Shown: positions 26,242 to 35,233, numbered from the stretch's first letter. The stretch is DNA of 64,000 bases from Allobosea sp. BK604 (GCF_004341515.1 NZ_SLZF01000008.1:186001-250000), one strand, 5' to 3'. Translations and numbers: made by a program. Notes: generated from the sequence alone by a model not told the origin.

Positions 26242-26595
26242 TTAAGCGCCCTCTCGCGCCTTCCATGTGAAGGGCCCCGTGCGCTCGTAGAGCCAGCGGT
26301 ATTGCGTCGTCATCTGACGCGCGCGGTTATAGCGCCAGCCGGCAAATCCGAAGGCCATCAGCACGATGGTGTCGATGATGTAGTAATGCGGCGTCAGCAA
26401 GGTCGCCTGGAACAGGGCGAAGTGGATGAAGCGGATCACCAGCCCCAAAATCAGGATGTAGAGCACGAGCTGATAGTTCGGCCGCCAGGTGATGGCGACG
26501 GCTCGGCCGGTCATCCACGCCGCCCAGCCGCCCATCACCACGGTGACGAGCAGAAAGAGCCAGATGGTCGGTTCTTCGTAGAGGATGCCTTGCAT
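26242..26595 (-). CDS. DUF6867 small membrane protein of the liv cluster
   Basis: The 117-aa product has about three membrane segments (WLFLLVTVVMGGWAAWM, LVLYILILGLVIRFIHF, YYIIDTIVLMAFGFAGW). It matches DUF6867, a family that in Rhizobiales sits within branched-chain amino-acid transporter operons. Here it is 13 bp downstream of livF. Function unknown; an accessory role to LivHM is an inference from conserved position. Confidence 0.85.
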   Translation of the reverse strand: MQGILYEEPTIWLFLLVTVVMGGWAAWMTGRAVAITWRPNYQLVLYILILGLVIRFIHFALFQATLLTPHYYIIDTIVLMAFGFAGWRYNRARQMTTQYRWLYERTGPFTWKAREGA

Positions 26596-26608
26596 CGTCG
26601 CGTATTCC

Positions 26609-27334
26609 CTAGTGCCGCCCGCCTTCGAGATAGGCTGCGCGAACCTGCGGATTCGCCAAAAGCTCCTGGCCCGAGCCGCTCATGGTGATGACGCCGTTGA
26701 CCATGACATAGCCCCGATGGGCGAGCTTCAGCGCATGGAAGGCATTTTGCTCGACCAGGAAGACGGTGAGCCCCTGCGTGCGGTTGAGCTCGCGGATGGC
26801 CTCGAAGATCTGCTTGACGATCAAAGGCGCGAGGCCGAGCGAGGGCTCGTCGAGCAGGAGCAGCTTGGGACGGGCCATCAGGGCGCGCGCGATCGCCACC
26901 ATCTGCTGCTCGCCGCCGGAGAGCGTGCCGCCGCGCTGCTGCAGCCGCTCGCGGATGCGCGGGAAGAGCTGGCAGATCTTCTCGAGATCCTCCTCGAAAT
27001 GGGCGAGGTCGCGCACGGCCGCGCCCATTTGCAGGTTCTCGTAGACGGTCATGCGCGGGAAGATGCGCCGGCCCTCGGGCGACTGGGCGATGCCGATGCG
27101 GGCGATCTCGTGGCTCGGCATCCTGGTGATGTCGCGCCCGTCATAGGTGATCGTGCCTTCGCGCGCCTGGGGATTGCCGAAGATCGTCATCATCAGCGTC
27201 GATTTTCCGGCGCCGTTGGCGCCGATCATCGTGACGATCTCGCCGGGATGGACGTCGATATCGACGCCCTTGAGCGCGATGATCTTGCCGTAGAAGGTCT
27301 TGACGCCGCGGACGGCGAGGAGCGGGGCGCTCAT
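26609..27334 (-). CDS. livF: Branched-chain amino-acid ABC transporter ATP-binding protein LivF
   Basis: This 241-aa ATPase has the Walker A motif GANGAGKST, the Q-loop IAQSPEGRRIFPRM typical of LivF, the signature LSGGEQQ, Walker B LLLLDEPSLGLAP and the switch His region FLVEQN. It pairs with LivG to drive the LivHM permease. Its ATG overlaps the livG stop codon by 4 nt (ATGA), so translation is coupled. Confidence 0.96.
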   Translation of the reverse strand: MSAPLLAVRGVKTFYGKIIALKGVDIDVHPGEIVTMIGANGAGKSTLMMTIFGNPQAREGTITYDGRDITRMPSHEIARIGIAQSPEGRRIFPRMTVYENLQMGAAVRDLAHFEEDLEKICQLFPRIRERLQQRGGTLSGGEQQMVAIARALMARPKLLLLDEPSLGLAPLIVKQIFEAIRELNRTQGLTVFLVEQNAFHALKLAHRGYVMVNGVITMSGSGQELLANPQVRAAYLEGGRH

Positions 27335-28170
27335 TGCAGGCCAACCTCCGCCTCGACCTTCTCGACCTCCTCGTCGTCGACGCCGAGATAGGCGGCGATG
27401 ACCTTGGGATCGGCCTTGACCTGGGCCGGCGTGCCGTCGGCGATCTTGGTGCCGTAATCGAGCACCACGACATGGTCCGAGATCTCCATGACGACGGACA
27501 TGTCGTGCTCGATCAGGAGCAGGGCGGTGCCCATCTCCTTGCGGATCGAGAGCAGGAGGGTGTTGAGGTCGTGGCTCTCGCGCGGGTTCAGGCCGGCGGC
27601 CGGCTCGTCCAGGCAGAGCAGGACCGGGTCGGTGCACATGGCGCGTGCGATCTCGAGCCGGCGCTGGTCTCCATAGGGCAGATCCGCCGCAGGATCGTCG
27701 GCGCGGTCGAGCAGGTTGATCTTCTCAAGCCAGAAGGCGGCCTTGTCGATCGCCTGCTGCTCGCGCGCCTTGTAGCCGCCGATGCCGAGCACGCCGAGGA
27801 AGGTGAAGCCCGAGGCGATCATCAGCGGGTTGTGCTGCGCGATCAGCAGGTTCTCCAGCACGGTCATGCCGCCGAACAGGCGGATGTTCTGGAAGGTGCG
27901 GGCGACCTTGGCCTTCCAGGAGATGCGGAAGTCCGGCATGCGCTCGAGCAGGTAGCTGTCGCCATTATCCTGCGTCAGCGTGATCATGCCTTCGGTCGGC
28001 TTGTAAAAGCCGGTGATGCAGTTGAACACCGTGGTCTTGCCGGCGCCGTTGGGGCCGATCAGGGCGGTGATATCACCCTTGCGGGCCTCGAAGGAGAGGT
28101 CGTTGACGGCGGTCAGGCCGCCGAAGCGCATCGTCAGATGCTCGACCTTGAGCAGGGGAGCGGTGGTCAT
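27331..28170 (-). CDS. livG: Branched-chain amino-acid ABC transporter ATP-binding protein LivG
   Basis: This 279-aa ATPase has Walker A GPNGAGKTT, the LivG-type Q-loop VARTFQNIRLFGGMTVLENL, a signature region LPYGDQRRLEIARA, Walker B LLCLDEPAAGLNP and the C-terminal extension of LivG proteins. The signature reads PYGDQRR, the usual LivG variation on LSGGQ. Its start overlaps the livM stop by 1 nt (TGATG) and its stop overlaps the livF start by 4 nt, consistent with a coupled operon. Confidence 0.96.
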   Translation of the reverse strand: MTTAPLLKVEHLTMRFGGLTAVNDLSFEARKGDITALIGPNGAGKTTVFNCITGFYKPTEGMITLTQDNGDSYLLERMPDFRISWKAKVARTFQNIRLFGGMTVLENLLIAQHNPLMIASGFTFLGVLGIGGYKAREQQAIDKAAFWLEKINLLDRADDPAADLPYGDQRRLEIARAMCTDPVLLCLDEPAAGLNPRESHDLNTLLLSIRKEMGTALLLIEHDMSVVMEISDHVVVLDYGTKIADGTPAQVKADPKVIAAYLGVDDEEVEKVEAEVGLQ

Positions 28171-29552
28171 CAACCGTGCCCCTCCTGGACGAGATCGGCG
28201 GAGATCGCTTTCTTCTCCTTGATGAAGGCGGTCGGCTCGCGGGTCGAGATCAGGCCGCGCGGCTTCCAGATCATGATCACGACCATGGCGAAGCCGAAGA
28301 TCAGCATGCGGTACTTGGTCGGGTCGAAATCGGCGCCGAAGATCACCTTCAGCCATTCGAGCTCGCGCAGCAACTCGGTGCCGCCGATCATCGCGGTGGC
28401 GGCGATGGCGCAGCCCCAGAGTGAGCCCATGCCACCGAGCACGACGATGGCGAGGATCACAGCCGATTCCATGAAGACGAAGGATTCAGGCGAGATGAAA
28501 CCCTGGCGCGCGGCGAAGAAGGAGCCGGCGAAACCGCCGAACATGGCGCCGAGCGAGAAGGCGGTGAGCTTGGTATTGGTGGTGTTGATGCCGAGCGAAC
28601 GGCAGGCGATCTCGTCCTCGCGCAGGGCCTCCCAGGCGCGCCCGACCGGCAGGCGGCGCAGGCGCAGCGTGACGAAGGCGGTGAGCAGCGCCAGGCAGAG
28701 GATGACGTAATAGAGGAAGATCGTCCGGTAGAGCGGCGAGAACTCGAGCCCGAAGACAGCGGCGAAGCCATTATCGGCCGCCGTGAACGGAATGCCGAAG
28801 AAGGTTGGTCGCGGGATGCCGGAGATGCCGGCATAGCCGCCGGAGAAATCGACCCAGTTGACCAGGACGAGCCGGATGATTTCGCCGAAGGCGAGCGTCA
28901 CGATGGCGAGATAGTCACCGCGTAGACGCAGCACGGGGAAGCCGAGCAGCATGCCCCAGAAGGCGGCGAGGATGCCGGCCATCGGCAGCAGGATCCAGAA
29001 GGACAGGCCGAAATTCTTGGCGAGCAGCGCGTAGGAATAGGCGCCGACAGCATAGAAGGCGACATAGCCGAGATCGAGCAGGCCGGCGAGGCCGACGACG
29101 ATGTTCAGCCCCCAGCCGAGCATGACGTAGATCAGGATCTGGACGCCGAAATTGTCGATCCATTTCAGCGCGCCGCCCCAGCCCGCGAGCGTGATCGCGA
29201 TGATCGGGAAGGTGATGAGGAAACCGAGGCCCACCAGCGAGAACAGGCGCGAATGGCCCTGCAGCCGGGCGAAGGTGCCATGCGGCAGGATACGGACGAT
29301 GGTGCGGCCTTCGCCCTTCTTCTGCTGGCGCAAAGCCATCAGGAAGCGGCCGACGAAGACGATGGCGACGGCCCAGGCGACGGTGTCCCAGCGCGGATCG
29401 AGCACCAGCACGTTGTCGAGATTCTGGCGCGTGCCCCAGGCGATGATCGGGATGCACAGGCCGAAGGTGATCAGCGCGGCGAAGGCGGCTTCCTTCAGCG
29501 CCGCCATCATGTTGGCCTGGCGGGCGGCAGGAGCGGAGACAGGGGTCGCCAT
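28170..29552 (-). CDS. livM: Branched-chain amino-acid ABC transporter permease LivM
   Basis: This 460-aa inner-membrane permease has a long N-terminal extension with two or three extra membrane segments, then the conserved LivM core (YVMLGWGLNIVVGLAGLLDLGYVAFYAVGAYSYAL, LRLRGDYLAIVTLAFGEIIRLVL, the cytoplasmic EEA-like coupling helix GRAWEALREDEIACRSLGIN). The start at 29552 is 4 bp after the livH stop. A more upstream start would create a low-complexity Ser-rich N-terminus and is rejected. Confidence 0.95.
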   Translation of the reverse strand: MATPVSAPAARQANMMAALKEAAFAALITFGLCIPIIAWGTRQNLDNVLVLDPRWDTVAWAVAIVFVGRFLMALRQQKKGEGRTIVRILPHGTFARLQGHSRLFSLVGLGFLITFPIIAITLAGWGGALKWIDNFGVQILIYVMLGWGLNIVVGLAGLLDLGYVAFYAVGAYSYALLAKNFGLSFWILLPMAGILAAFWGMLLGFPVLRLRGDYLAIVTLAFGEIIRLVLVNWVDFSGGYAGISGIPRPTFFGIPFTAADNGFAAVFGLEFSPLYRTIFLYYVILCLALLTAFVTLRLRRLPVGRAWEALREDEIACRSLGINTTNTKLTAFSLGAMFGGFAGSFFAARQGFISPESFVFMESAVILAIVVLGGMGSLWGCAIAATAMIGGTELLRELEWLKVIFGADFDPTKYRMLIFGFAMVVIMIWKPRGLISTREPTAFIKEKKAISADLVQEGHG

Positions 29553-29556
29553 GGCG

Positions 29557-30480
29557 TCAGACCTTCTCGACTTCCGGCCGGCCGAGGATGCCGGAGGGCA
29601 TGAAGACGAGCACGACCGCGAGGATGCAGAAGGCGGCGACATCCTTGTAGTCAATGGTGAAATAGGCCGACCACATCACCTCGATCAGGCCGATCAGAAG
29701 CCCGCCGATGACAGCGCCCGGCAACGAGCCGATGCCGCCCAAGACCGCAGCCGTGAAGGCCTTGACGCCCGGTGTGAAGCCGTCGGCGAAGTTCACCACG
29801 CCGTAGAGCACGAGATACATCACGCCGGCGACGGCGGCGAGCGCGGCGCCCATCACGAAGGTGATCGAGATGGTGCGATCGACATCGATGCCGAGCAGGC
29901 CGGCCATCTTGCGGTCCTGCTCGCAGGCGCGCTGGGCCCGGCCGAGCGGCGTCTTCTGCACGATGTACCAGAACACGCCGAGCAGGACGGCCGTGGTGAC
30001 GATGATGACGATCTGCTTATAGGAGATCGAGACCGAGTAGGTGGCGCTGTCGATCAGGGTGATCGAGCTGTTCAGCATCGGTGGGACCGACTTGTTGCGC
30101 GGACCCTGCACGACCTGCACGAAATTGGTCAGGAAGATCGACATGCCGATCGCCGAGATCAGCGGCGCCAGCCGGAACGAGCCACGCAGCGGCCGGTAGG
30201 CGACGCGCTCGATCGTCCAGTTCCAGAGCGAGGTGAAGAACATCGCCAGGAAGAGCACGACAATCAGCGCCAGCATGATCATGCCCGCTCCGGTACCGAT
30301 CACCGCCGTCACCAGCATGAAGAAGATCAGCGCGATGAAGGCCGAGAGCATGAACACGTCGCCATGGGCGAAGTTCACCATGCCGATGATGCCGAAGACC
30401 ATCGTGTAGCCGATGGCGATGAGGCCGTAGATCGACCCCAGGGTCAGCCCATTGATGAGCTGCTGGAGAAAAACTTCCAT
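29557..30480 (-). CDS. livH: Branched-chain amino-acid ABC transporter permease LivH
   Basis: This 307-aa permease has eight or so membrane helices and the LivH landmarks INGLTLGSIYGLIAIGYTMVFGIIGMVNFAHGD at the N-terminus and the coupling segment GRAQRACEQDRKMAGLLGID. It forms the channel with LivM. It is the promoter-proximal gene of the operon (livH, livM, livG, livF, DUF6867, livJ). Confidence 0.96.
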   Translation of the reverse strand: MEVFLQQLINGLTLGSIYGLIAIGYTMVFGIIGMVNFAHGDVFMLSAFIALIFFMLVTAVIGTGAGMIMLALIVVLFLAMFFTSLWNWTIERVAYRPLRGSFRLAPLISAIGMSIFLTNFVQVVQGPRNKSVPPMLNSSITLIDSATYSVSISYKQIVIIVTTAVLLGVFWYIVQKTPLGRAQRACEQDRKMAGLLGIDVDRTISITFVMGAALAAVAGVMYLVLYGVVNFADGFTPGVKAFTAAVLGGIGSLPGAVIGGLLIGLIEVMWSAYFTIDYKDVAAFCILAVVLVFMPSGILGRPEVEKV

Positions 30481-30587
30481 TGACGACGCCTAACCCCTCG
30501 AACCAGCTCCCGTTCTTCTGGCCGGCATGATGCCGACGCATGCGGGATGCGATTGCTACGCAGAGCTACCAATGGCTTGCGCCGACG

Positions 30588-30616
30588 ACAATCACCTCAT
30601 GACAAGTTTCTGTCAA
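30588..30616 (-). promoter_or_regulatory. Candidate liv operon promoter
   Basis: On the minus strand TTGACA (complement of 30611-30616) is followed 17 nt later by GATTGT (complement of 30588-30593), a good -35 with a weak -10. A TGACA/TGTCA dyad (30600-30604 with 30611-30615) overlaps the -35. The remainder of 30481-30730 shows no gene. Confidence 0.35.
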
Positions 30617-30730
30617 AAGCAATCTGCTCCGATTTGCTCTCGAAATAGGCAGAAGACTTTGCGGCGCAGCGCTCATTTGGCGCAAGATGATTGTGGCCTG
30701 GGCAGTGCATAACTCGGGGTCGGGAGGCCC

Positions 30731-31741
30731 TCAATTGCGGTCGGCGAGCTGGAATCCATGCGCCAGCGGGTCGCGATCATCGATGAAAATGGTGTTGTAG
30801 CCGGTCATCCGGGCCCACCCCTCGATCGAAGGTATAATGGCGTCATGGTCGCCGACCTTGGCCGCGGCCTCGACCCGGCCGCGGAAGAGCGTGCCGATGA
30901 TGCTCTCGTGGACGAAGTCGTCGCCCACCTTCAATTTTCCTTGAGCGGCCCATTGCGCCATGCGCGAGGAGGTGCCGGTGCCGCAGGGCGAGCGGTCGAT
31001 CGCCTTGTCACCGTAGAACACGGCGTTGCGGGCACGGGCGTCCGGCTGAGTCGGCTTGCCGGTCCAGAGGATGTGGCTGAGGCCGTTGATCGCCGGGTTC
31101 TCGGGATGGACGAACTTGTACTTGGCGTTGAGCGCGGCGCGCAGCTTCGGGCTCCAGCGCAGCAGGTCGGACGGGTTGACGTCGGCGATGTCGTTGATCG
31201 CCTTCTGCGGGTCGACAATCGCGTAGAAATTGCCGCCATAGGCGACGTCGACGGTGACCTCGCCCAGGCCCTCGACCTCGGCGCTCAAGCCGGTCGCGTG
31301 CAGGTAGGAGGCGATGTTGGTGATGCGGACGCTGTCGACATAGGGGCCGTTCTGGACATAGGTCGCGGTCACCAGGCCGGCGGGCGTGTCGATCTTGAGG
31401 ACGCCGGCCGTCTTCGGCGTCACGAGGCCGCGCTCCAGCGCCATGGTGACGGTGCCGATCGTGCCATGGCCGCACATCGGCAGGCAGCCGGAGGTCTCGA
31501 TGAAGAGGAAGGCGATATCGGCGTCCTCGCGCGTCGGCGGGTAGAGGATGGCGCCGGACATCATGTCGTGGCCGCGCGGCTCGAACATCAGGCCGGTGCG
31601 GATCCAGTCGAACTCGGCGAGGAAATGCGCGCGCTTCTCGACCATGTTCTTGCCTTCGAGGCGCGGGCCGCCACCGGCGACGAGGCGCACAGGATTGCCG
31701 CAGGTATGGCCGTCGACGCAGAAGAAGGTGTGTGTGCTCAT
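30731..31741 (-). CDS. 4-hydroxyproline 2-epimerase (proline racemase superfamily)
   Basis: This 336-aa enzyme epimerises trans-4-hydroxy-L-proline to cis-4-hydroxy-D-proline, the first step of bacterial hydroxyproline use. Both catalytic Cys residues are present, Cys90 in MCGHGTIG and Cys253 in DRSPCGTGT, so it is an epimerase or racemase rather than a trans-3-hydroxyproline dehydratase, which has Thr at the second position. The adjacent D-amino-acid dehydrogenase supports hydroxyproline over proline. Its ATG overlaps the stop of the upstream kinase gene by 4 nt. Confidence 0.9.
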   Translation of the reverse strand: MSTHTFFCVDGHTCGNPVRLVAGGGPRLEGKNMVEKRAHFLAEFDWIRTGLMFEPRGHDMMSGAILYPPTREDADIAFLFIETSGCLPMCGHGTIGTVTMALERGLVTPKTAGVLKIDTPAGLVTATYVQNGPYVDSVRITNIASYLHATGLSAEVEGLGEVTVDVAYGGNFYAIVDPQKAINDIADVNPSDLLRWSPKLRAALNAKYKFVHPENPAINGLSHILWTGKPTQPDARARNAVFYGDKAIDRSPCGTGTSSRMAQWAAQGKLKVGDDFVHESIIGTLFRGRVEAAAKVGDHDAIIPSIEGWARMTGYNTIFIDDRDPLAHGFQLADRN

Positions 31742-32316
31742 GGCATTGGCTCGGCTGGCTGAGGAGTTGATTCAAATATGGCGCGGCAGCGCTCGGCAAG
31801 GAGAGCGGCAGCCACGTCAGGCGAGAGATCGGTGATGTCGAGCTCGACCAGCGGTGCTCCCGCTGGTCGCAGCAGCCGATGGTTGGCCCGCAGCGAGGCG
31901 AGCACCGCCGGATCGGTCAATTTATGACGCTCTGCCCGGCCGGCGGCGACGAGCCGCGCGGCATTCTGCTCCGGCGCGCAGTCGAGCACGATCGCAACCA
32001 GTTCCGCGCCACGCGCTGCCGCCAGGGCGCGGTATTCGTCGAAGACGGCGCTGTCATGGACATCATCCGCGAGCGCATCGGTAAGGATGAGCAGGCCGGG
32101 CCGCATCCGGGCGACATGATCGAGGATCGCGGCGCGTAGCGCCTTGAGCAGGGAATGGTGGAGCGGGTCGCGGCGCTCGAACAGCACCTCGGCCGGGTTG
32201 ATGATCGTATGGTTGTCAAGCAGGCGGGCATCGAGCAGGGCGGCGAGCTCGCGGGCGATGGTCAGCTTGCCGGAGCCCGGCCAGCCATTGATGTGGATGA
32301 TCGCATCCGCCGCCAC
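31738..32316 (-). CDS. P-loop NTPase, small-molecule kinase-like, in hydroxyproline operon
   Basis: This 192-aa protein starts with a Walker A motif (INGWPGSGKLTIARELA) and has the shape of a nucleoside/gluconate-type kinase (ILDHVARMRPGLLILTDAL, CAPEQNAARLVAAGRAE in the lid region). It lies between the D-amino-acid oxidoreductase (8 bp upstream) and the epimerase (4-nt overlap), so co-expression is certain if the operon is transcribed. No hydroxyproline pathway step is known to need it; substrate unknown. Confidence 0.8.
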   Translation of the reverse strand: MAADAIIHINGWPGSGKLTIARELAALLDARLLDNHTIINPAEVLFERRDPLHHSLLKALRAAILDHVARMRPGLLILTDALADDVHDSAVFDEYRALAAARGAELVAIVLDCAPEQNAARLVAAGRAERHKLTDPAVLASLRANHRLLRPAGAPLVELDITDLSPDVAAALLAERCRAIFESTPQPAEPMP

Positions 32317-32324
32317 GCCAGGCC

Positions 32325-33557
32325 TCAGAACCGGGTCGGGCTGAACGGGTCGAGCGCGAGCGGAGGCGCGCGCCCGGCGACCAGGTCGGCGATGATCGCG
32401 CCGGTCACGGCCGATTGCGTCATGCCGTAATGGCCATGGCCGAAGGCATAGTAGACGTTGCGGTTGCGCGAGCTCGGGCCGATCACCGGCAGCGAATCAG
32501 GCAGGGAGGGTCGGAAGCCCATCCAAAGCGTGCCGCTCTCGAATTGCGGCAGGCCGTCGATGAAGCCGCTCGCCTTGTCATAGAGCACGCGCGTGCGGGC
32601 ATGGTTCGGCGGCGCCTCCAGCCCGCCAAACTCGACCGCGCCTCCGATCCGCAGCCCGCTCTCGAGCGGGGTGACGACGAAGCCGTGCCCCTCGAAGCCG
32701 ATCGGCCGCATCGTCAGGCCGGTCCTGCCGGGAAAGCTGACATTGTAGCCACGCTCGGTATCGAGCGGCACCTTGTCGCCCATCGCCGCAGCAAGCGGCT
32801 TAGACCAGGCGCCGGCCGCGATCACCGCGCGGTCGACGACGCGCTGCCACCCGTTCGGACCGATCAGGGCAGGGCGCTCGCCCATCGAGATCGTGCTGAC
32901 TTCGGCCTTCTCGAAGGTCGCGCCGCGCGCCAGCGCCGCCTCGAACAGGGCGAGCGTAAGCTGGAGCGGATCGCTGATATGGGCGGTGTCGGGATGGAAG
33001 GCGGCACCGACGAAGCGGTCCTTCAGCGCCGGCTCGAACTGACGCAGTTCCTCGCGGCCGATCATGTCGACCGTGATGGCGAACTCAGCCTGGCGCTTGG
33101 CGATCTCGCCGGCCTCGGTGAAGGCGCCCCGGTCGGTGAAGACGTAGAGTCCGCCCTTGCGATGGATATGATTCGAGACGCCGGTGGCTTCGGCCAGCTT
33201 GAGCCAGGCCGGCAGCGCGCGCTGCTGCAAGGCTCCGAGCCCCTGGACGGAACGCTCGAACGCGTCGGGCCGGGCAGCGAACAGGAAGCGGATCAGCCAG
33301 GGCAGGAGCTTGGGGAAATAGGCGGGGCGGATTGCCAGCGGCCCGAGCGGATCGAGCAGGAATTTCGGGACGTTGCGCAGATTCTTCGGGCTGGCGATCG
33401 GCAGGATGTCCGTATGTGCCATCCAGCCGGCATTGCCGCGCGAGGGACCGAACGCGGGCCCTTCGCGATCGAGGATCAAGACCTCATGGCCGTCGTCGAG
33501 GAGAGCGTGCGCGATGGCGACGCCAACGATGCCTGCCCCGACAACGGCGATCTTCAT
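32325..33557 (-). CDS. FAD-dependent D-amino-acid (D-hydroxyproline) dehydrogenase
   Basis: This 410-aa DAO-superfamily protein has the motif GAGIVGVAIAHALLDDG, the segment SRGNAGWMAHTDI and the FAD-contact C-terminus NVYYAFGHGHYGMTQSAVTGAI. Being the first gene of the operon that ends with the hydroxyproline epimerase, it most likely oxidises cis-4-hydroxy-D-proline. It is only distantly similar to the DadA-like protein at 18.3 kb. The later steps (Pyr4H2C deaminase, 2-oxoglutarate semialdehyde dehydrogenase) are not in this window. Confidence 0.88.
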   Translation of the reverse strand: MKIAVVGAGIVGVAIAHALLDDGHEVLILDREGPAFGPSRGNAGWMAHTDILPIASPKNLRNVPKFLLDPLGPLAIRPAYFPKLLPWLIRFLFAARPDAFERSVQGLGALQQRALPAWLKLAEATGVSNHIHRKGGLYVFTDRGAFTEAGEIAKRQAEFAITVDMIGREELRQFEPALKDRFVGAAFHPDTAHISDPLQLTLALFEAALARGATFEKAEVSTISMGERPALIGPNGWQRVVDRAVIAAGAWSKPLAAAMGDKVPLDTERGYNVSFPGRTGLTMRPIGFEGHGFVVTPLESGLRIGGAVEFGGLEAPPNHARTRVLYDKASGFIDGLPQFESGTLWMGFRPSLPDSLPVIGPSSRNRNVYYAFGHGHYGMTQSAVTGAIIADLVAGRAPPLALDPFSPTRF

Positions 33558-33790
33558 GGCAAGCTCATCCCCTCACGGCCCTTAGTCCCCGCGTGCTTCC
33601 GTTCGGGATCGGCCGAACGATGAGATCGCGTGCCCGTCAATATCCGGAGCGTGTTCTGATCGCAAAAGTCCATTCCACCTTTGCGGAACATGCCCGGAGC
33701 TTCGGCAGCGTATCGTCGTCGCAGAAAGCTTGCGCGCCGAGCCTTTTCGCTTGCAGATTGCAAGACTGCCGTCTTAGGCTGGTCCCATGG

Positions 33791-33801
33791 GTGATATATC
33801 A
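33791..33801. promoter_or_regulatory. Palindromic operator GTGATATATCA in the hydroxyproline divergent region
   Basis: TGATATATCA (33792-33801) is a perfect 10-bp palindrome, 47 bp upstream of the GntR-family gene and inside its divergent promoter region with the D-hydroxyproline dehydrogenase operon. A near-identical copy (GTGATATATC, then T) lies at 34583-34592. It is the likely GntR target. Confidence 0.65.
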
Positions 33802-33848
33802 ATGTCCGACGCCGCGTCAATCCTGAGCCCCGGGCGCTGGAGCGTTGC

Positions 33849-34556
33849 ATGAGCGGCCGTTTCGCGACTGAAATGCGCGGCGGCGGCGATGATTCCAGCG
33901 CGCCGCTCGCTCCTGCGGGCACGCTTAGCCTGTCAGAAATCGCCTATGGCCGGCTGGAAGAGGCGATCGTGACGCTGTCGCTGCGACCGGGCGCGGTATT
34001 GACCGAGGCGCAGCTGATCGACCTCGTCGGCGTCGGCCGCACGCCGGTGCGCGAGGCGCTGATTCGGCTGGCGCAGCAGGGGCTGGTCGAGATCCTGCCG
34101 CGCAAGGGCGTGGCGGTGACGGATATCAACGCGATCGACATCATGGCCGCGCTCGATGCGCGCGAGGTGCTGGAGCGCCTGATCGCCTCCGACGCGGCCA
34201 AGCGCGCCAGCCCGCGCGAGCGCATTGCCATCGTCGAGAAAGCCAAGGCGATGCGGGCCGCGGCCGAGGCCGGCGATGCCAATGCCTATATGCGGCTCGA
34301 CAAGGAGCTCGATGCGGCGGTGGCCGCGGCGGCGCGCAGCCCCTATGCGACGCGGGCGGTCGAGCCGCTGCAGGCGCTGATCCGGCGGGCCTGGTATTAT
34401 TTCGAGCGACAGGACGATCTCGTGCCGGCTGCCGCCCATCACGCCGCCTTCGCGCAGGCGCTCGCGACGGCCGATCCCGAGGCGGCGAGCGCGGCAAGCG
34501 ATGCGCTGATGCTGCATCTGCGCAACGGACTCCTGGCCACGCTGGGGCAGGACTGA
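33849..34556 (+). CDS. GntR-family regulator, FadR/FCD subfamily
   Basis: This 235-aa regulator has an N-terminal winged helix (SEIAYGRLEEAIVTLSLRPGAVLTEAQLIDLVGVGRTPVREALIRLAQQGLVEILPRKGVAVTDI) and an all-helical FCD ligand domain (ALDAREVLERLIASDAAKRA; metal-ligand-like Asp and His residues at RLDKELD and AAHHAAF). It is divergent from the hydroxyproline operon and probably controls it. Two copies of a palindrome flank the gene, so it may also control the flavin reductase gene downstream. Confidence 0.92.
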   Translation: MSGRFATEMRGGGDDSSAPLAPAGTLSLSEIAYGRLEEAIVTLSLRPGAVLTEAQLIDLVGVGRTPVREALIRLAQQGLVEILPRKGVAVTDINAIDIMAALDAREVLERLIASDAAKRASPRERIAIVEKAKAMRAAAEAGDANAYMRLDKELDAAVAAAARSPYATRAVEPLQALIRRAWYYFERQDDLVPAAAHHAAFAQALATADPEAASAASDALMLHLRNGLLATLGQD

Positions 34557-34582
34557 TCCAATCGCGATCGATTCCAGAATTT

Positions 34583-34593
34583 GTGATATATCT
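34583..34593. promoter_or_regulatory. Second copy of the GntR-type operator, before the flavin reductase gene
   Basis: GTGATATATC at 34583-34592 repeats, base for base, the 10-mer at 33791-33800. It lies 108 bp upstream of the flavin reductase ATG, after the stop codon of the GntR gene, which suggests the same regulator also controls the next gene. Confidence 0.6.
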
Positions 34594-34700
34594 TTGTTCG
34601 GCGGCCTGATCATGGCGCGGCGCTGTCGCTATGCTGGTCTTCTCGCCGCGAACACCCTACATCAGCGGCCAAGAACGCTCGTTTTCTACAGATCGGGTCG

Positions 34701-35219
34701 ATGACCAAACTCGTTCAGGCCGAGCCGCGCGACATGGTCGCATCCGGCGGGCCGGCCTTCAGGCAGGCGATGGCGCAGGTCGCCAGTGCCGTTCATGTCG
34801 TGACCACGCAGGGGCCAGCCGGGCGCGCCGGCATGACCGCGACCTCCGTCGCGCCGGTTTCGGACGACCCGCCGACGATGCTGGTCTGCATCGAGGCAGC
34901 CAGCCGCACGCTCGCGGCGATCGAGGCGAGCGGTGCCTTCTGCATCAACACGCTCGGGGACCAGAGCATCGAGCTCGCCGAGATCTTTGCCCGCCGCCGC
35001 AATCTCGAGGGCGAGGCGCGCTTCGCCACCGCAGACTGGATCACGCTCGCAACCGGGGCGCCGGTGCTCGCGGATGCGCTCGTCGCCTTCGACTGCCGGC
35101 TGATCGACGTCAAGCACGTCGCGACGCACCGGATCCTGATTGGAGAGGTGGTCGCGATGGGGGGCGTCGGGACAGGGGCCGGGCTGGTCTACCGGCGCCG
35201 GGGTTTCAGCAGCGTTTGA
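34701..35219 (+). CDS. Flavin reductase-like protein (FMN reductase component)
   Basis: This 172-aa protein has the flavin reductase fold typical of two-component monooxygenases: a flavin-contact TATSVAPVSDDPPTMLVCI, INTLGDQSIELAEIFA and the C-terminal HRILIGEVVAM. It would supply reduced flavin to a partner oxygenase, but none is adjacent in the window. It has the second palindrome upstream and may be regulated by the neighbouring GntR protein. Confidence 0.88.
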   Translation: MTKLVQAEPRDMVASGGPAFRQAMAQVASAVHVVTTQGPAGRAGMTATSVAPVSDDPPTMLVCIEAASRTLAAIEASGAFCINTLGDQSIELAEIFARRRNLEGEARFATADWITLATGAPVLADALVAFDCRLIDVKHVATHRILIGEVVAMGGVGTGAGLVYRRRGFSSV

Positions 35220-35233
35220 TCGCGACGCCCGTC

